Assembly: GCA_030634505.1 (NCBI GenBank) | Contig: DAOWAQ010000139.1 | Coordinates: 1 to 5,623, forward strand | Direction of reading: 5' to 3' | DNA: 5,623 nt | Source of the DNA: Calditrichia bacterium | GTDB taxonomy: Bacteria > Calditrichota > Calditrichia > JAJRVZ01 | Notes under the pieces: generated by a model | Databases searched by the model: none | What the model was told of the DNA's origin: nothing | The model's input: the letters and a program-made list of their open reading frames with translations, nothing else | Translations under genes and position numbers: made by a program | Shown: positions 1 through 5,623 of the stretch, one piece after another | How positions within the stretch are numbered: the first letter of the stretch is position 1 | How the letters are laid out: every line of letters starts with the position of its first letter

Positions 1-980
1 GATTTAATAACTTTCTCAATGAATAACATTCGCAAAGGTATTATAACCCCAATTATTATCTCAATGTAAAACATGACGCTTTCAGTAGTGAATTCAGCGA
101 GATGATAAAACGCTTCTCTGATCACTATATCGCCAATCCTGAATGCCAGGTAAATTCCAAGCAAAGGTCCGACATATCTTGCCAATTTTGTCAAAATATG
201 CATTTCCGGTTTAAGGCCAAATGATCTTGAAGCAAGTATTGATTCCATAATTACCATTGGGAAACCCACCGATATAGCTGAAAGTAAAAAGAGCAAAGGT
301 AATATGGGTGTTTGCCAGAGTGGATGCATTTTTTCTCCTGCGATAACCATCAAAGTTCCCACCGATGATTGATGAAGACAGGAAAGAACTACTCCTAAAA
401 TAATAAACGCAAACATTACTTTTGACAAACCTTTATCCAATTTTCTTAAGATCCAATCAATTGTATCATTAAATTTTTCTAATAAGCCAATCATTTTTAC
501 TTGTCCAATAAATCTTTCTGTCACTATTGGAATGAATTCAATATATAATACCGTCATATAAGCCATAACACAAATACCTACTTCAAACAAAACAGAGTTT
601 CCATTCCACATGATAAGCGGATGCCAGATATAATACCATCTTCCTAAATCAACACAAACACCTAAAGCTACAAAAGTATATCCCAGCAAGGCTGTTAATA
701 ATGCAGGTCGTATGATAGCATGATAATCTTCTCTGTGAAAAATATGTCCAATAGCTGCTGTTGTAAATCCTCCCGCAGCCAGTGCAACTCCGGCAGCTAC
801 ATCAATACCAATCCAAATACCCCAGGGATATTGATTGCTTAAATTTGTAATTGCACCCAATCCAAAAATAAGTCTTCCTAATAATATTATTAATCCATTT
901 AGAGCAAGTATTGATAGAACTATTACTCCGGGAGTAAAATATTTTTTTGTCATAAGATTTGGTTTCATAACAGCTTCCAT
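1..980 (-). CDS. hybB: HybB-like (NrfD/PsrC superfamily) quinone-reactive membrane subunit, C-terminus cut off by window edge
   Basis: The reading frame runs from ATG at 980 to the left edge with no stop: 326 residues seen, against roughly 390 for HybB, so the last segment lies outside. My translation gives about eight hydrophobic segments, near residues 16-42, 52-80, 92-116, 128-152, 186-208, 222-248, 268-288 and 301-322. Family-like signatures are the PWGIWIGIDVAAGVALAAGG stretch (52-71), LHQSSVGTL (202-210) and HPLWQTPILPLLFLLSA (219-235), which fit HybB better than generic NrfD or PsrC. By family knowledge this haem-free protein sits in the cytoplasmic membrane and passes electrons from the ferredoxin subunit to quinone (or the reverse), possibly coupled to proton movement. 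The start is supported by TAGGAG six bases upstream; this site overlaps the hybA stop codon, which argues for translational coupling and one transcript. An NrfD-type subunit of another complex remains possible, because no catalytic subunit is visible. Confidence 0.85.
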   Translation of the reverse strand, partial: MEAVMKPNLMTKKYFTPGVIVLSILALNGLIILLGRLIFGLGAITNLSNQYPWGIWIGIDVAAGVALAAGGFTTAAIGHIFHREDYHAIIRPALLTALLGYTFVALGVCVDLGRWYYIWHPLIMWNGNSVLFEVGICVMAYMTVLYIEFIPIVTERFIGQVKMIGLLEKFNDTIDWILRKLDKGLSKVMFAFIILGVVLSCLHQSSVGTLMVIAGEKMHPLWQTPILPLLFLLSAISVGFPMVIMESILASRSFGLKPEMHILTKLARYVGPLLGIYLAFRIGDIVIREAFYHLAEFTTESVMFYIEIIIGVIIPLRMLFIEKVIK

Positions 981-986
981 CGTTTT

Positions 987-992
987 CTCCTA
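987..992 (-). promoter_or_regulatory. Ribosome binding site of the hybB-like gene, overlapping the hybA stop codon
   Basis: On the minus strand the sequence reads TAGGAG, six bases before ATG at 980. Its first three bases are the hybA-like stop codon, so ribosomes finishing hybA sit on the hybB site. This supports the chosen hybB start and co-translation of the two membrane-complex subunits. Confidence 0.75.
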
Positions 993-1889
993 TTCAGATT
1001 CTGTATTATTTTTATTTTTTGTAAGCCACATAACCCCACCTAATAATGCATAAACAGAGATAGGTGGGATAAAGTAAGCAAATACTCCATGCTGGATGGC
1101 TTCAGACACTCCCGGGGAGGGATTATGGCTCAATTTAGGAAACCCTAAATCATTAAAATCCCTGCTTGCTAAATAAAGCCACGATGTTCCACCTACTTCC
1201 AAATCACCAAAAATACGATCTATATATCTATCAGGATAATTTTTTATTTTATCATGAGCCAGTTTGTGTAATTCGTATAGTTTGCCGTAAGTAAGAGCCT
1301 CAACAGGACAAATTTCAATACATGCCGGTAATTGCCCCTCTTTTGTTCTGTCAAAACAAAAATCACATTTAACAATATTTGGATGAATTGCTATGTCAAA
1401 CTCGAAGGCAGGAATCTGAAAAGGACAGGCAACCATACAATAACGACAGCCAATGCATTTATCAGAATCCCATAGTACAGTCCCATTTTCCTCTTTTGTG
1501 AATGCCCCAACTATACATGCTGATACGCAAGCAGGATGATCACAATGCATACATTGTACTTTTACGTTTATCTGATTTTCAATGTTATCCGGATTATTGA
1601 ACTGGTTCACAACCGTCATTGATTTATGATCAGGCCTTCTAAATTCTTTTATTTCGGTTTGTGATTTAATTGTGTCAATATCCTGATCAGAAAAACCATG
1701 GGCTATCTGACAAGCCTGCTCACACAATCGGCAACCGACACATACGGTAGTATCAACTAAAACCCCCATTCGATCTTCCGATAAAATATTTTTTGGTTTA
1801 GCATTAAGTTTTGAAGAATTTAATCCAGCAGTCGCAGTCCCAATTGAAATTGCTGACTTTAAAAAATCGCGACGATTTTGATTACCCAT
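990..1889 (-). CDS. hybA: HybA-like Tat-exported ferredoxin subunit with four [4Fe-4S] clusters and a C-terminal membrane anchor
   Basis: A complete 299-residue protein. The N-terminus has a twin-arginine motif, NRRDFLKSA (5-13), followed by a short, weakly hydrophobic stretch to about residue 30, so Tat export to the periplasmic side is likely. Sixteen cysteines form four clusters: C50/53/56/60, C113/116/121/125, C145/148/151/155 and C175/178/190/194, the arrangement of DmsB/HybA-type electron-transfer subunits carrying four [4Fe-4S] centres. A GGTSWLYL stretch (233-240) and a single C-terminal transmembrane segment (about 268-289) are HybA traits; plain DmsB/NrfC proteins lack the anchor. 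E. coli HybA is slightly longer (about 328). It would wire a [NiFe] hydrogenase small subunit to HybB. The start has AGGAG nine bases upstream, and a sigma-54 promoter lies about 70-84 bp upstream. It is the first gene of the unit; no small subunit (HybO) precedes it, unlike E. coli hybOABC, so the partner enzyme is inferred, not seen. Confidence 0.88.
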   Translation of the reverse strand: MGNQNRRDFLKSAISIGTATAGLNSSKLNAKPKNILSEDRMGVLVDTTVCVGCRLCEQACQIAHGFSDQDIDTIKSQTEIKEFRRPDHKSMTVVNQFNNPDNIENQINVKVQCMHCDHPACVSACIVGAFTKEENGTVLWDSDKCIGCRYCMVACPFQIPAFEFDIAIHPNIVKCDFCFDRTKEGQLPACIEICPVEALTYGKLYELHKLAHDKIKNYPDRYIDRIFGDLEVGGTSWLYLASRDFNDLGFPKLSHNPSPGVSEAIQHGVFAYFIPPISVYALLGGVMWLTKNKNNTESE

Positions 1890-1898
1890 TAAATAAAT

Positions 1899-1903
1899 CT
1901 CCT
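1899..1903 (-). promoter_or_regulatory. Ribosome binding site of the hybA-like gene
   Basis: AGGAG on the minus strand, with nine bases between it and ATG at 1889. It fixes the start just ahead of the twin-arginine motif. It contrasts with the divergent regulator gene, which has no recognisable Shine-Dalgarno sequence. Confidence 0.7.
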
Positions 1904-1958
1904 AAGATAAAATATTACTCACCAACATTAATTATGAGTATTAATTAATATTTAAAAG

Positions 1959-1973
1959 GCAAAATTAATGCCA
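1959..1973 (-). promoter_or_regulatory. Sigma-54 (RpoN) -24/-12 promoter for the hybA-hybB unit
   Basis: Read on the minus strand the element is TGGCATTAATTTTGC. Against the classical consensus TGGCAC-N5-TTGC it differs at one base, and the invariant GG and GC doublets are exactly ten bases apart. It points at the hybA-like gene; transcription would begin near 1947, giving a leader of about 58 nt that contains the AGGAG ribosome binding site. The neighbouring divergent gene encodes a sigma-54-dependent activator, which independently supports the call. Confidence 0.85.
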
Positions 1974-2019
1974 TGCTACGGACAATTTTATTTTATTAGT
2001 ATTATTTGGTTTTTAAAAA

Positions 2020-2025
2020 TATAAT
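2020..2025 (+). promoter_or_regulatory. Possible -10 element (TATAAT) of the regulator gene
   Basis: A perfect TATAAT hexamer lies 51 bases before the regulator's ATG, which would give a leader of about 45 nt. No convincing -35 hexamer sits 16-18 bases upstream, and the region is so AT-rich that a chance match is plausible. Confidence 0.25.
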
Positions 2026-2037
2026 CTGATTTATCTG

Positions 2038-2064
2038 CATTGAACCATTTGAATAATTTGAGTA
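2038..2064 (+). repeat. Three tandem 9-bp near-repeats containing TTGA, possible activator-binding site
   Basis: The units are CATTGAACC, ATTTGAATA and ATTTGAGTA, placing TTGA at 2040, 2049 and 2058 with an exact 9-bp period. The cluster lies about 65-105 bp upstream of the sigma-54 element, within the range where activators of this class usually bind, and just before the regulator's start. Binding by the regulator is inference; in such AT-rich DNA the pattern could be accidental. Confidence 0.35.
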
Positions 2065-2076
2065 ACTTCTCTCAAC

Positions 2077-3789
2077 ATGGACTCCAAATTCTATAATAAA
2101 GAGATTGTTACGACCGACGGAATCGTAGTAATAAATCGAGAAATGGAAATTATAGCTTTTAATGAAGCAGCTTCCAGAATTTCCGGGCTTACTGAAAATG
2201 AAGTTATATTAAAAGATATAAAAATATTATTCAGGAATTCGGAAAAAGACTGTGATCATATAATTAGTACTTTTAAAACCGGAAAATCTATTTCAAATTT
2301 TACAATTAATATTACAAATTCAGAGAATAAAATCCTTGAGGTTATTTCCTCCATCACCCCTATTAAAAAAAAAAGCGGTGATATTATAAGCGTGGTATTT
2401 ATTTTTCGTAATATAAAAGAAATGCTATCGCTCGTTGAATCCCTAAATCAGAAATCGCTGGAAATACTAAGCGAAAAGAACAGGCTCGAATCCATTTTTA
2501 ATAGTAGGACTGAAGGTACATTTACTATTGATGATGACTGGAAAATTACTTCATTTAACCACTCTGCAGAAAGAATTACAGGGTATTCGCAAGAAGAGGC
2601 AATCGGGCAGCAATGTTGGGATATTTTCAAATCAAAACTATGCAAAAACGGTTGCCAAATGGAATTTTCGATGAGCGAACAGAAAACAATGGTCGATAAT
2701 GAGTTAGTGATTAGCAAAAAAAATAATGAACAAATTCCAATTAGGGTTAACTCTGCCCCATTATTTGATGGAGTCAACAATACCATTGGGGGTGTAGAAA
2801 CATTCCTTGATATTTCTGAGATTAAGAATCTTACTACTCATTTGGAGGAAAGATACAAATTTGAAAATATAATCGGTCGAAGTAAAGTGATGCAAAAATT
2901 GTATGTAATGCTTGAAAATGTTTCACAAACAGATAGTACAGTGCTAATTACCGGTGATAGTGGAACTGGGAAGGAACTGGTAGCCAGAGCAATACATTTA
3001 AATAGTCATCGAAATACAGATCCATTTGTTGTTGTAAATTGCAGTGCCTTTGTGGAAACTTTACTGGAAAGCGAATTATTTGGACATGAACGTGGAGCCT
3101 TTACCGGAGCAATACGTACAAAACTCGGTCACTTTGAATTAGCACAAGGAGGCACACTATTCCTTGATGAAATTGGTGATGTTTCTTTAGCGGTACAAGT
3201 AAAACTATTACGCGTACTTGAAACACGTAAATTCCAACGCGTTGGCGGTACAAAAAACATCAATTTAGATATTCGATTAATAGCGGCTACTAACAAAGAT
3301 TTAAAAGAAGAAGTACGGAGTGGAGCATTTCGAGAAGATTTGTATTATCGGATAAATGTTTTCAATATACACCTGCCACCCTTAAAGGAACGTTTGGATG
3401 ACTTACCACTTCTATTAAAACATTTTCTCGAAAAATTAAACTACAAATTTAACAAAAACATCGAATGCATTTGCCCGGAAGTTTCAAATATTTTGCAAAA
3501 TCATACATGGCCTGGTAATATTCGGGAATTAGAGAATGTATTGGAACACACTTTCGTGCTCTGTCATACCAATTCTATCAAACCTGAACATTTACCTATT
3601 TGGTTGAGTAATCAAGCCAAAGCACAAAGTGAGAATGATTCAAACAACACCTCTATTCAATCTGCAGAAATACAAGTTATTAAGGATACCTTAATAAAGT
3701 TTGATGGTAACCGAAAAAAAACAGCGGAATGTCTTTCGATTGATGTTTCTACTCTTTGGCGAAAAATGAAAAAATATAATTTAATATAG
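2077..3789 (+). CDS. Sigma-54-dependent transcriptional activator, PAS-PAS-AAA+-Fis HTH (NtrC/bacterial enhancer-binding family)
   Basis: A 570-residue protein. There are two PAS sensor domains, roughly 10-115 and 135-250, joined by a probable coiled helix (about 116-140). The AAA+ domain (about 265-500) is intact: Walker A GDSGTGKE (293-300, K299), the sigma-54-contacting GAFTGA loop (340-345), Walker B LFLDE (361-365), RLIAATN sensor I, arginine fingers R419/R425 and sensor II WPGNIREL (478-485). The C-terminus (about 533-570) is a Fis-type helix-turn-helix. By family, it binds upstream DNA and hydrolyses ATP to open sigma-54 polymerase complexes in the cytoplasm. There is no receiver domain, so the signal is probably sensed by the PAS domains, not passed by a kinase; C180, C189 and C193 in the second PAS are candidate redox or metal ligands. 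It is divergent from the hybA-like gene, whose sigma-54 promoter is its obvious target. An in-frame stop at 2059-2061 and PAS onset near residue 10 favour this ATG, although no Shine-Dalgarno precedes it. Confidence 0.93.
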   Translation: MDSKFYNKEIVTTDGIVVINREMEIIAFNEAASRISGLTENEVILKDIKILFRNSEKDCDHIISTFKTGKSISNFTINITNSENKILEVISSITPIKKKSGDIISVVFIFRNIKEMLSLVESLNQKSLEILSEKNRLESIFNSRTEGTFTIDDDWKITSFNHSAERITGYSQEEAIGQQCWDIFKSKLCKNGCQMEFSMSEQKTMVDNELVISKKNNEQIPIRVNSAPLFDGVNNTIGGVETFLDISEIKNLTTHLEERYKFENIIGRSKVMQKLYVMLENVSQTDSTVLITGDSGTGKELVARAIHLNSHRNTDPFVVVNCSAFVETLLESELFGHERGAFTGAIRTKLGHFELAQGGTLFLDEIGDVSLAVQVKLLRVLETRKFQRVGGTKNINLDIRLIAATNKDLKEEVRSGAFREDLYYRINVFNIHLPPLKERLDDLPLLLKHFLEKLNYKFNKNIECICPEVSNILQNHTWPGNIRELENVLEHTFVLCHTNSIKPEHLPIWLSNQAKAQSENDSNNTSIQSAEIQVIKDTLIKFDGNRKKTAECLSIDVSTLWRKMKKYNLI

Positions 3790-3804
3790 AATTTCAAATT
3801 CTAT
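3786..3804. repeat. Perfect 9-bp palindrome overlapping the regulator stop codon
   Basis: ATAGAATTT and AAATTCTAT flank a single C; the regulator's TAG stop lies in the left arm. As RNA it could fold as eight A/T-rich pairs around a three-base loop. No T-run follows, so a standard intrinsic terminator is not supported; it may be a weak 3'-end hairpin or a protein site. Confidence 0.4.
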
Positions 3805-4000
3805 TAAACTGTGTAATGCCATCCCACTAAATATTGCATAATTGCATCTTCATTGCATTGTATGTTGCATATTTGCAATGTTTTCTCTTTTTAAAAGAGC
3901 CCACAATATAACCAACCGTCCCATTTATAAGTGAATTTAATTATTGGTTCAATTTTTGAACTACTATTTAAAGTTGATTTAACCAATTTTGGATTTAAAG
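3790..4000. other. Non-coding spacer between the regulator and radical SAM genes
   Basis: These 211 bp contain no credible gene on either strand. They hold the end of the palindrome at the regulator stop, a cluster of five TTGCA motifs (3834-3878), and a second short palindrome, CTCTTTTTAAAAGAG, at 3885-3899. I found no -24/-12 sigma-54 element and no convincing -35/-10 pair for the downstream gene, although it must have a promoter unless it is read through from the regulator. Confidence 0.6.
3834..3878. repeat. Cluster of five TTGCA motifs
   Basis: TTGCAT occurs at 3834, 3842, 3853 and 3865, and TTGCAA at 3873, all in the same orientation with start-to-start spacings of 8, 11, 12 and 8 bp. 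The last two form an inverted repeat, TTGCA-N4-TGCAA (3865-3878). It sits about 120-165 bp before the radical SAM start, so it may be a multi-site operator or enhancer. Which protein would bind is unknown. Confidence 0.5.
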
Positions 4001-4939
4001 ATGATGGTATTTGGACCAGTTCCTTCAAGAAGACTTGGAAGAAGTTTAGGAATAAATAATATTCCTGCCAAACATTGTTCATATTCATGTATTTATTGTC
4101 AACTTGGAACCACAAACAAAACATATATTAAACGTAAATCCTTTTACAGCCCTGAAGATATTTTTGCTGATGTGCAGGAAATAATTAAAAAATCAAGAAA
4201 AAAAGGGATTAATATTGATTTCATTACCTTTGTTCCATCGGGTGAACCGACCTTTGATATCAATTTGGGAAAATCTATTGACTTGTTAAAATTGCTTGGC
4301 TATAAAATAGCAATTATTTCAAATAGTTCATTGATATGGATCGATGATGTTAGAAATGATATAAAAAAAGCAGATTGGGTATCATTAAAAATTGACACGG
4401 TTGACGAAAAAATCTGGAGAAAAATAAATCAACCAAATAAAATGCTCCGATTCTCATCTATCATAAGTGGACTTAATAATTATTCAAAAAATAGAAATTT
4501 TGTAACTGAATCGATGATAGTAAACAAGGTTAATTCTAATGAGAATCATATTCATGAATTAGCTGAATTTATTGCAAAACTAAATCCAGAAACAGCTTAT
4601 ATTTCTATCCCCGTTCGTCCCCCGGCAAATGAAAATGCTAAAAAACCGGACGAAAAAACAATTTTGAAGATTTTTGAAATATTTTCAGAATACGTGCCCA
4701 AAGTGGAGCTTTTAATAAACTTCGAAGATGATAATTTTATCCCTATCAATGATATCGAAAACGAAATATTAAAGATAACATCGGTACATCCTCTTAAAGA
4801 AGAACACCTGGAGTCTTTCTTAGAAAAAGGAAATACCGATTGGAAAATTGTTGAACGAATGATAAAAAGTAAAATTCTTAAAGCGATTACTTACGAAGGA
4901 AATAATTATTATTTAAGGTCACTAAACTCTTTAAAATAA
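4001..4939 (+). CDS. Stand-alone radical SAM protein (GPVPSRRLG family, COG0731-like), function unknown
   Basis: From ATG at 4001 the protein has 312 residues. The N-terminus carries the family mark FGPVPSRRLGRSLGI, followed at once by the radical SAM motif C-SYS-C-IY-C (cysteines 26, 30 and 33), which ligates the [4Fe-4S] cluster that cleaves S-adenosylmethionine. A SGEPTFD segment (80-86) is the glycine-rich SAM-contacting strand. The last 60 or so residues look like a small winged-helix tail (TDWKIVERMIKSKILKA, then a tyrosine-rich strand). The family is widespread in anaerobic bacteria and archaea and distantly resembles the tRNA wybutosine enzyme TYW1; its substrate is not known to me. 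A TTG four codons upstream (3989) is in frame, but ATG at 4001 or 4004 places the conserved FGPVPSRR at the usual distance, and a weak GGA at 3991-3993 fits it. It is convergent with the next gene, 6 bp apart. Nothing links it to hydrogenase maturation (it is not HydE or HydG). Confidence 0.82.
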   Translation: MMVFGPVPSRRLGRSLGINNIPAKHCSYSCIYCQLGTTNKTYIKRKSFYSPEDIFADVQEIIKKSRKKGINIDFITFVPSGEPTFDINLGKSIDLLKLLGYKIAIISNSSLIWIDDVRNDIKKADWVSLKIDTVDEKIWRKINQPNKMLRFSSIISGLNNYSKNRNFVTESMIVNKVNSNENHIHELAEFIAKLNPETAYISIPVRPPANENAKKPDEKTILKIFEIFSEYVPKVELLINFEDDNFIPINDIENEILKITSVHPLKEEHLESFLEKGNTDWKIVERMIKSKILKAITYEGNNYYLRSLNSLK

Positions 4940-4945
4940 TGATTT

Positions 4946-5623
4946 TTAAATTTTAAAAAAGGATACTGTGTATTCGCAGTGTTGTTCACTGGAAAATGTT
5001 ATCTTTATTTTGCCACCATGCATTTTCAACTTCTTTTTAACCAGTTCCATGTCTTTAAATATCTCTTTACTATATTCTGCTTCTGAAAGATTAGAGGTGG
5101 CAATACTAGGCATAAATAAAAATTTAATAACTTCAGAGCCTAATTGATTATTCTCAGAAATCTTATCTTCCTCCAACACAATTGCATCTGCAGATTCTAG
5201 TGTTTTTTGCAGTAATCTTTCAATTTTAGCTAATCGACCATCATGCCTTAGTTTAAAGCCAAAAGTGTTTTTATCAATAAATGTTTCGATTTCAAGTGTA
5301 CCTACCGGATTTTTGTTAGCTTCTTTGCGTTCCTGGGGCTGTTCTATGCCATAATAAATAGAGAAGCGAGTCAGAATAATTAGAAATTCTCGTACAATTT
5401 TTTGATGAGAAATTGGGATATCAGAACTTTCAAACTTAGAATTTTTAAATATTATGCTTCTACCTAATTCATTTGATAAATCCTTAATCAGTTTATCAAT
5501 AGCTCTTATAAGCAAATCACCGTCAATTCTCTCATTATGCATTGTAACATCTTTAAAATGCTTGAATCGCCGCATTAAAATCCTGATGTCTTCAATCATT
5601 ATCCTCAGTTTACTTAATTGAAA
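4946..5623 (-). CDS. Degenerate CheA-like histidine-kinase ATPase-domain protein, probably incomplete at its N-terminus
   Basis: The frame is open from its stop at 4946-4948 to the right edge (226 codons). ATG at 5599 (217 residues) is a possible start with GAGG unusually close before it, but the frame continues upstream without a stop, so the gene may begin outside. Counting from that ATG, residues about 29-217 follow CheA's dimerization-to-kinase region: IDKLIKDLSNELGR (34-47), IYYGIEQPQER (81-91) with NPVGTLEIE (97-105), LRHDGR (117-122), FMPSIAT (162-168) and LVKKKLKMHGGKIKI (186-200). The ATP-site residues are lost: the N-box Asn is F79 and its Asp-His pair is Y82-Y83, the adenine-binding Asp is H119, and the three lid glycines are E179, F181 and D183. 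No CheW-like domain follows. It is therefore probably a non-catalytic CheA relative with a scaffold or dimerization role. Recognition rests on motif alignment by eye; the frame is clean, so it is not an evident pseudogene. Confidence 0.6.
   Translation of the reverse strand, partial: FQLSKLRIMIEDIRILMRRFKHFKDVTMHNERIDGDLLIRAIDKLIKDLSNELGRSIIFKNSKFESSDIPISHQKIVREFLIILTRFSIYYGIEQPQERKEANKNPVGTLEIETFIDKNTFGFKLRHDGRLAKIERLLQKTLESADAIVLEEDKISENNQLGSEVIKFLFMPSIATSNLSEAEYSKEIFKDMELVKKKLKMHGGKIKITFSSEQHCEYTVSFFKI

Noticed and set aside
835..1053. Plus-strand open frame of 72 codons
   Set aside because: It lies antisense to the start of the hybB-like gene and the end of the hybA-like gene, both of which have strong family signatures; it has no ribosome binding site and a low-complexity Phe-rich product.
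2448..2786. Minus-strand open frame of 112 codons
   Set aside because: It is antisense to the PAS region of the activator and its product resembles no protein family; it is a compositional shadow.
3834..3878. CRISPR-like array
   Set aside because: The repeated unit is only 5-6 bp with 2-6 bp between copies, far too short for repeats and spacers.
3885..3899. Intrinsic terminator of the regulator gene (CTCTTTTTAAAAGAG)
   Set aside because: The arms abut with one base between them, so a real loop would leave only about six weak pairs, and GAGCCC follows instead of a T-run.
3790..4000. A second sigma-54 promoter for the radical SAM gene
   Set aside because: The TTGCA motifs resemble the -12 half, but no GG lies at the required distance before any of them on either strand.
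3891..4124. Minus-strand open frame of 77 codons
   Set aside because: It overlaps the conserved N-terminus of the radical SAM gene, including its cluster cysteines, and has no recognisable domain or start signal.
4937..4962. Bidirectional terminator between the convergent genes
   Set aside because: The sequence is A/T runs (for example TTTTTAAATTTTAAAAA) without a GC stem, and it overlaps coding sequence; there is not enough to call a terminator.

Overview
The window is AT-rich DNA (about one third G+C by eye), densely coded, from what looks like an anaerobic or facultatively anaerobic, respiring bacterium. The clues are a Tat-exported four-cluster ferredoxin subunit with a membrane quinone partner of the HybA/HybB type, a sigma-54 activator with PAS sensors, and a radical SAM enzyme. 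Taxonomy cannot be fixed from the sequence. The base composition and the lack of a Shine-Dalgarno sequence before the regulator would suit the Bacteroidota/Ignavibacteria/Calditrichota neighbourhood, but that is a guess.

Layout: (1) Positions 1-1889, minus strand, hold a two-gene unit, hybA-like (990-1889) then hybB-like (980 down to the left edge, C-terminus cut off). The genes are 9 bp apart, and the hybA stop codon forms part of the hybB ribosome binding site. (2) Positions 1890-2076 are a divergent intergenic region. It carries a near-perfect sigma-54 promoter (-24/-12) pointing at hybA, plus a tandem 9-bp repeat nearer the regulator. (3) Positions 2077-3789, plus strand, encode a 570-residue PAS-PAS-AAA+-Fis sigma-54 activator. 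(4) Positions 3790-4000 are non-coding, with two small perfect palindromes flanking a cluster of five TTGCA motifs. (5) Positions 4001-4939, plus strand, encode a stand-alone radical SAM protein. (6) Positions 4946-5623, minus strand, encode a protein resembling the C-terminal half of the CheA histidine kinase with its ATP-binding motifs eroded. Its reading frame is open to the right edge. It converges on the radical SAM gene with a 6-bp gap.

How they fit together: the regulator and the sigma-54 promoter next to it form a matched pair, so the simplest reading is a sensor-activator that recruits sigma-54 polymerase to a periplasmic, quinone-linked electron-transfer operon, most probably a HybOABC-type [NiFe] uptake hydrogenase. 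The catalytic hydrogenase subunits are not in this window and would have to lie to the left. The second PAS domain has a Cys-x8-Cys-x3-Cys motif that could make it a redox or metal sensor. The radical SAM gene and the CheA-like gene have no evident functional tie to the operon.
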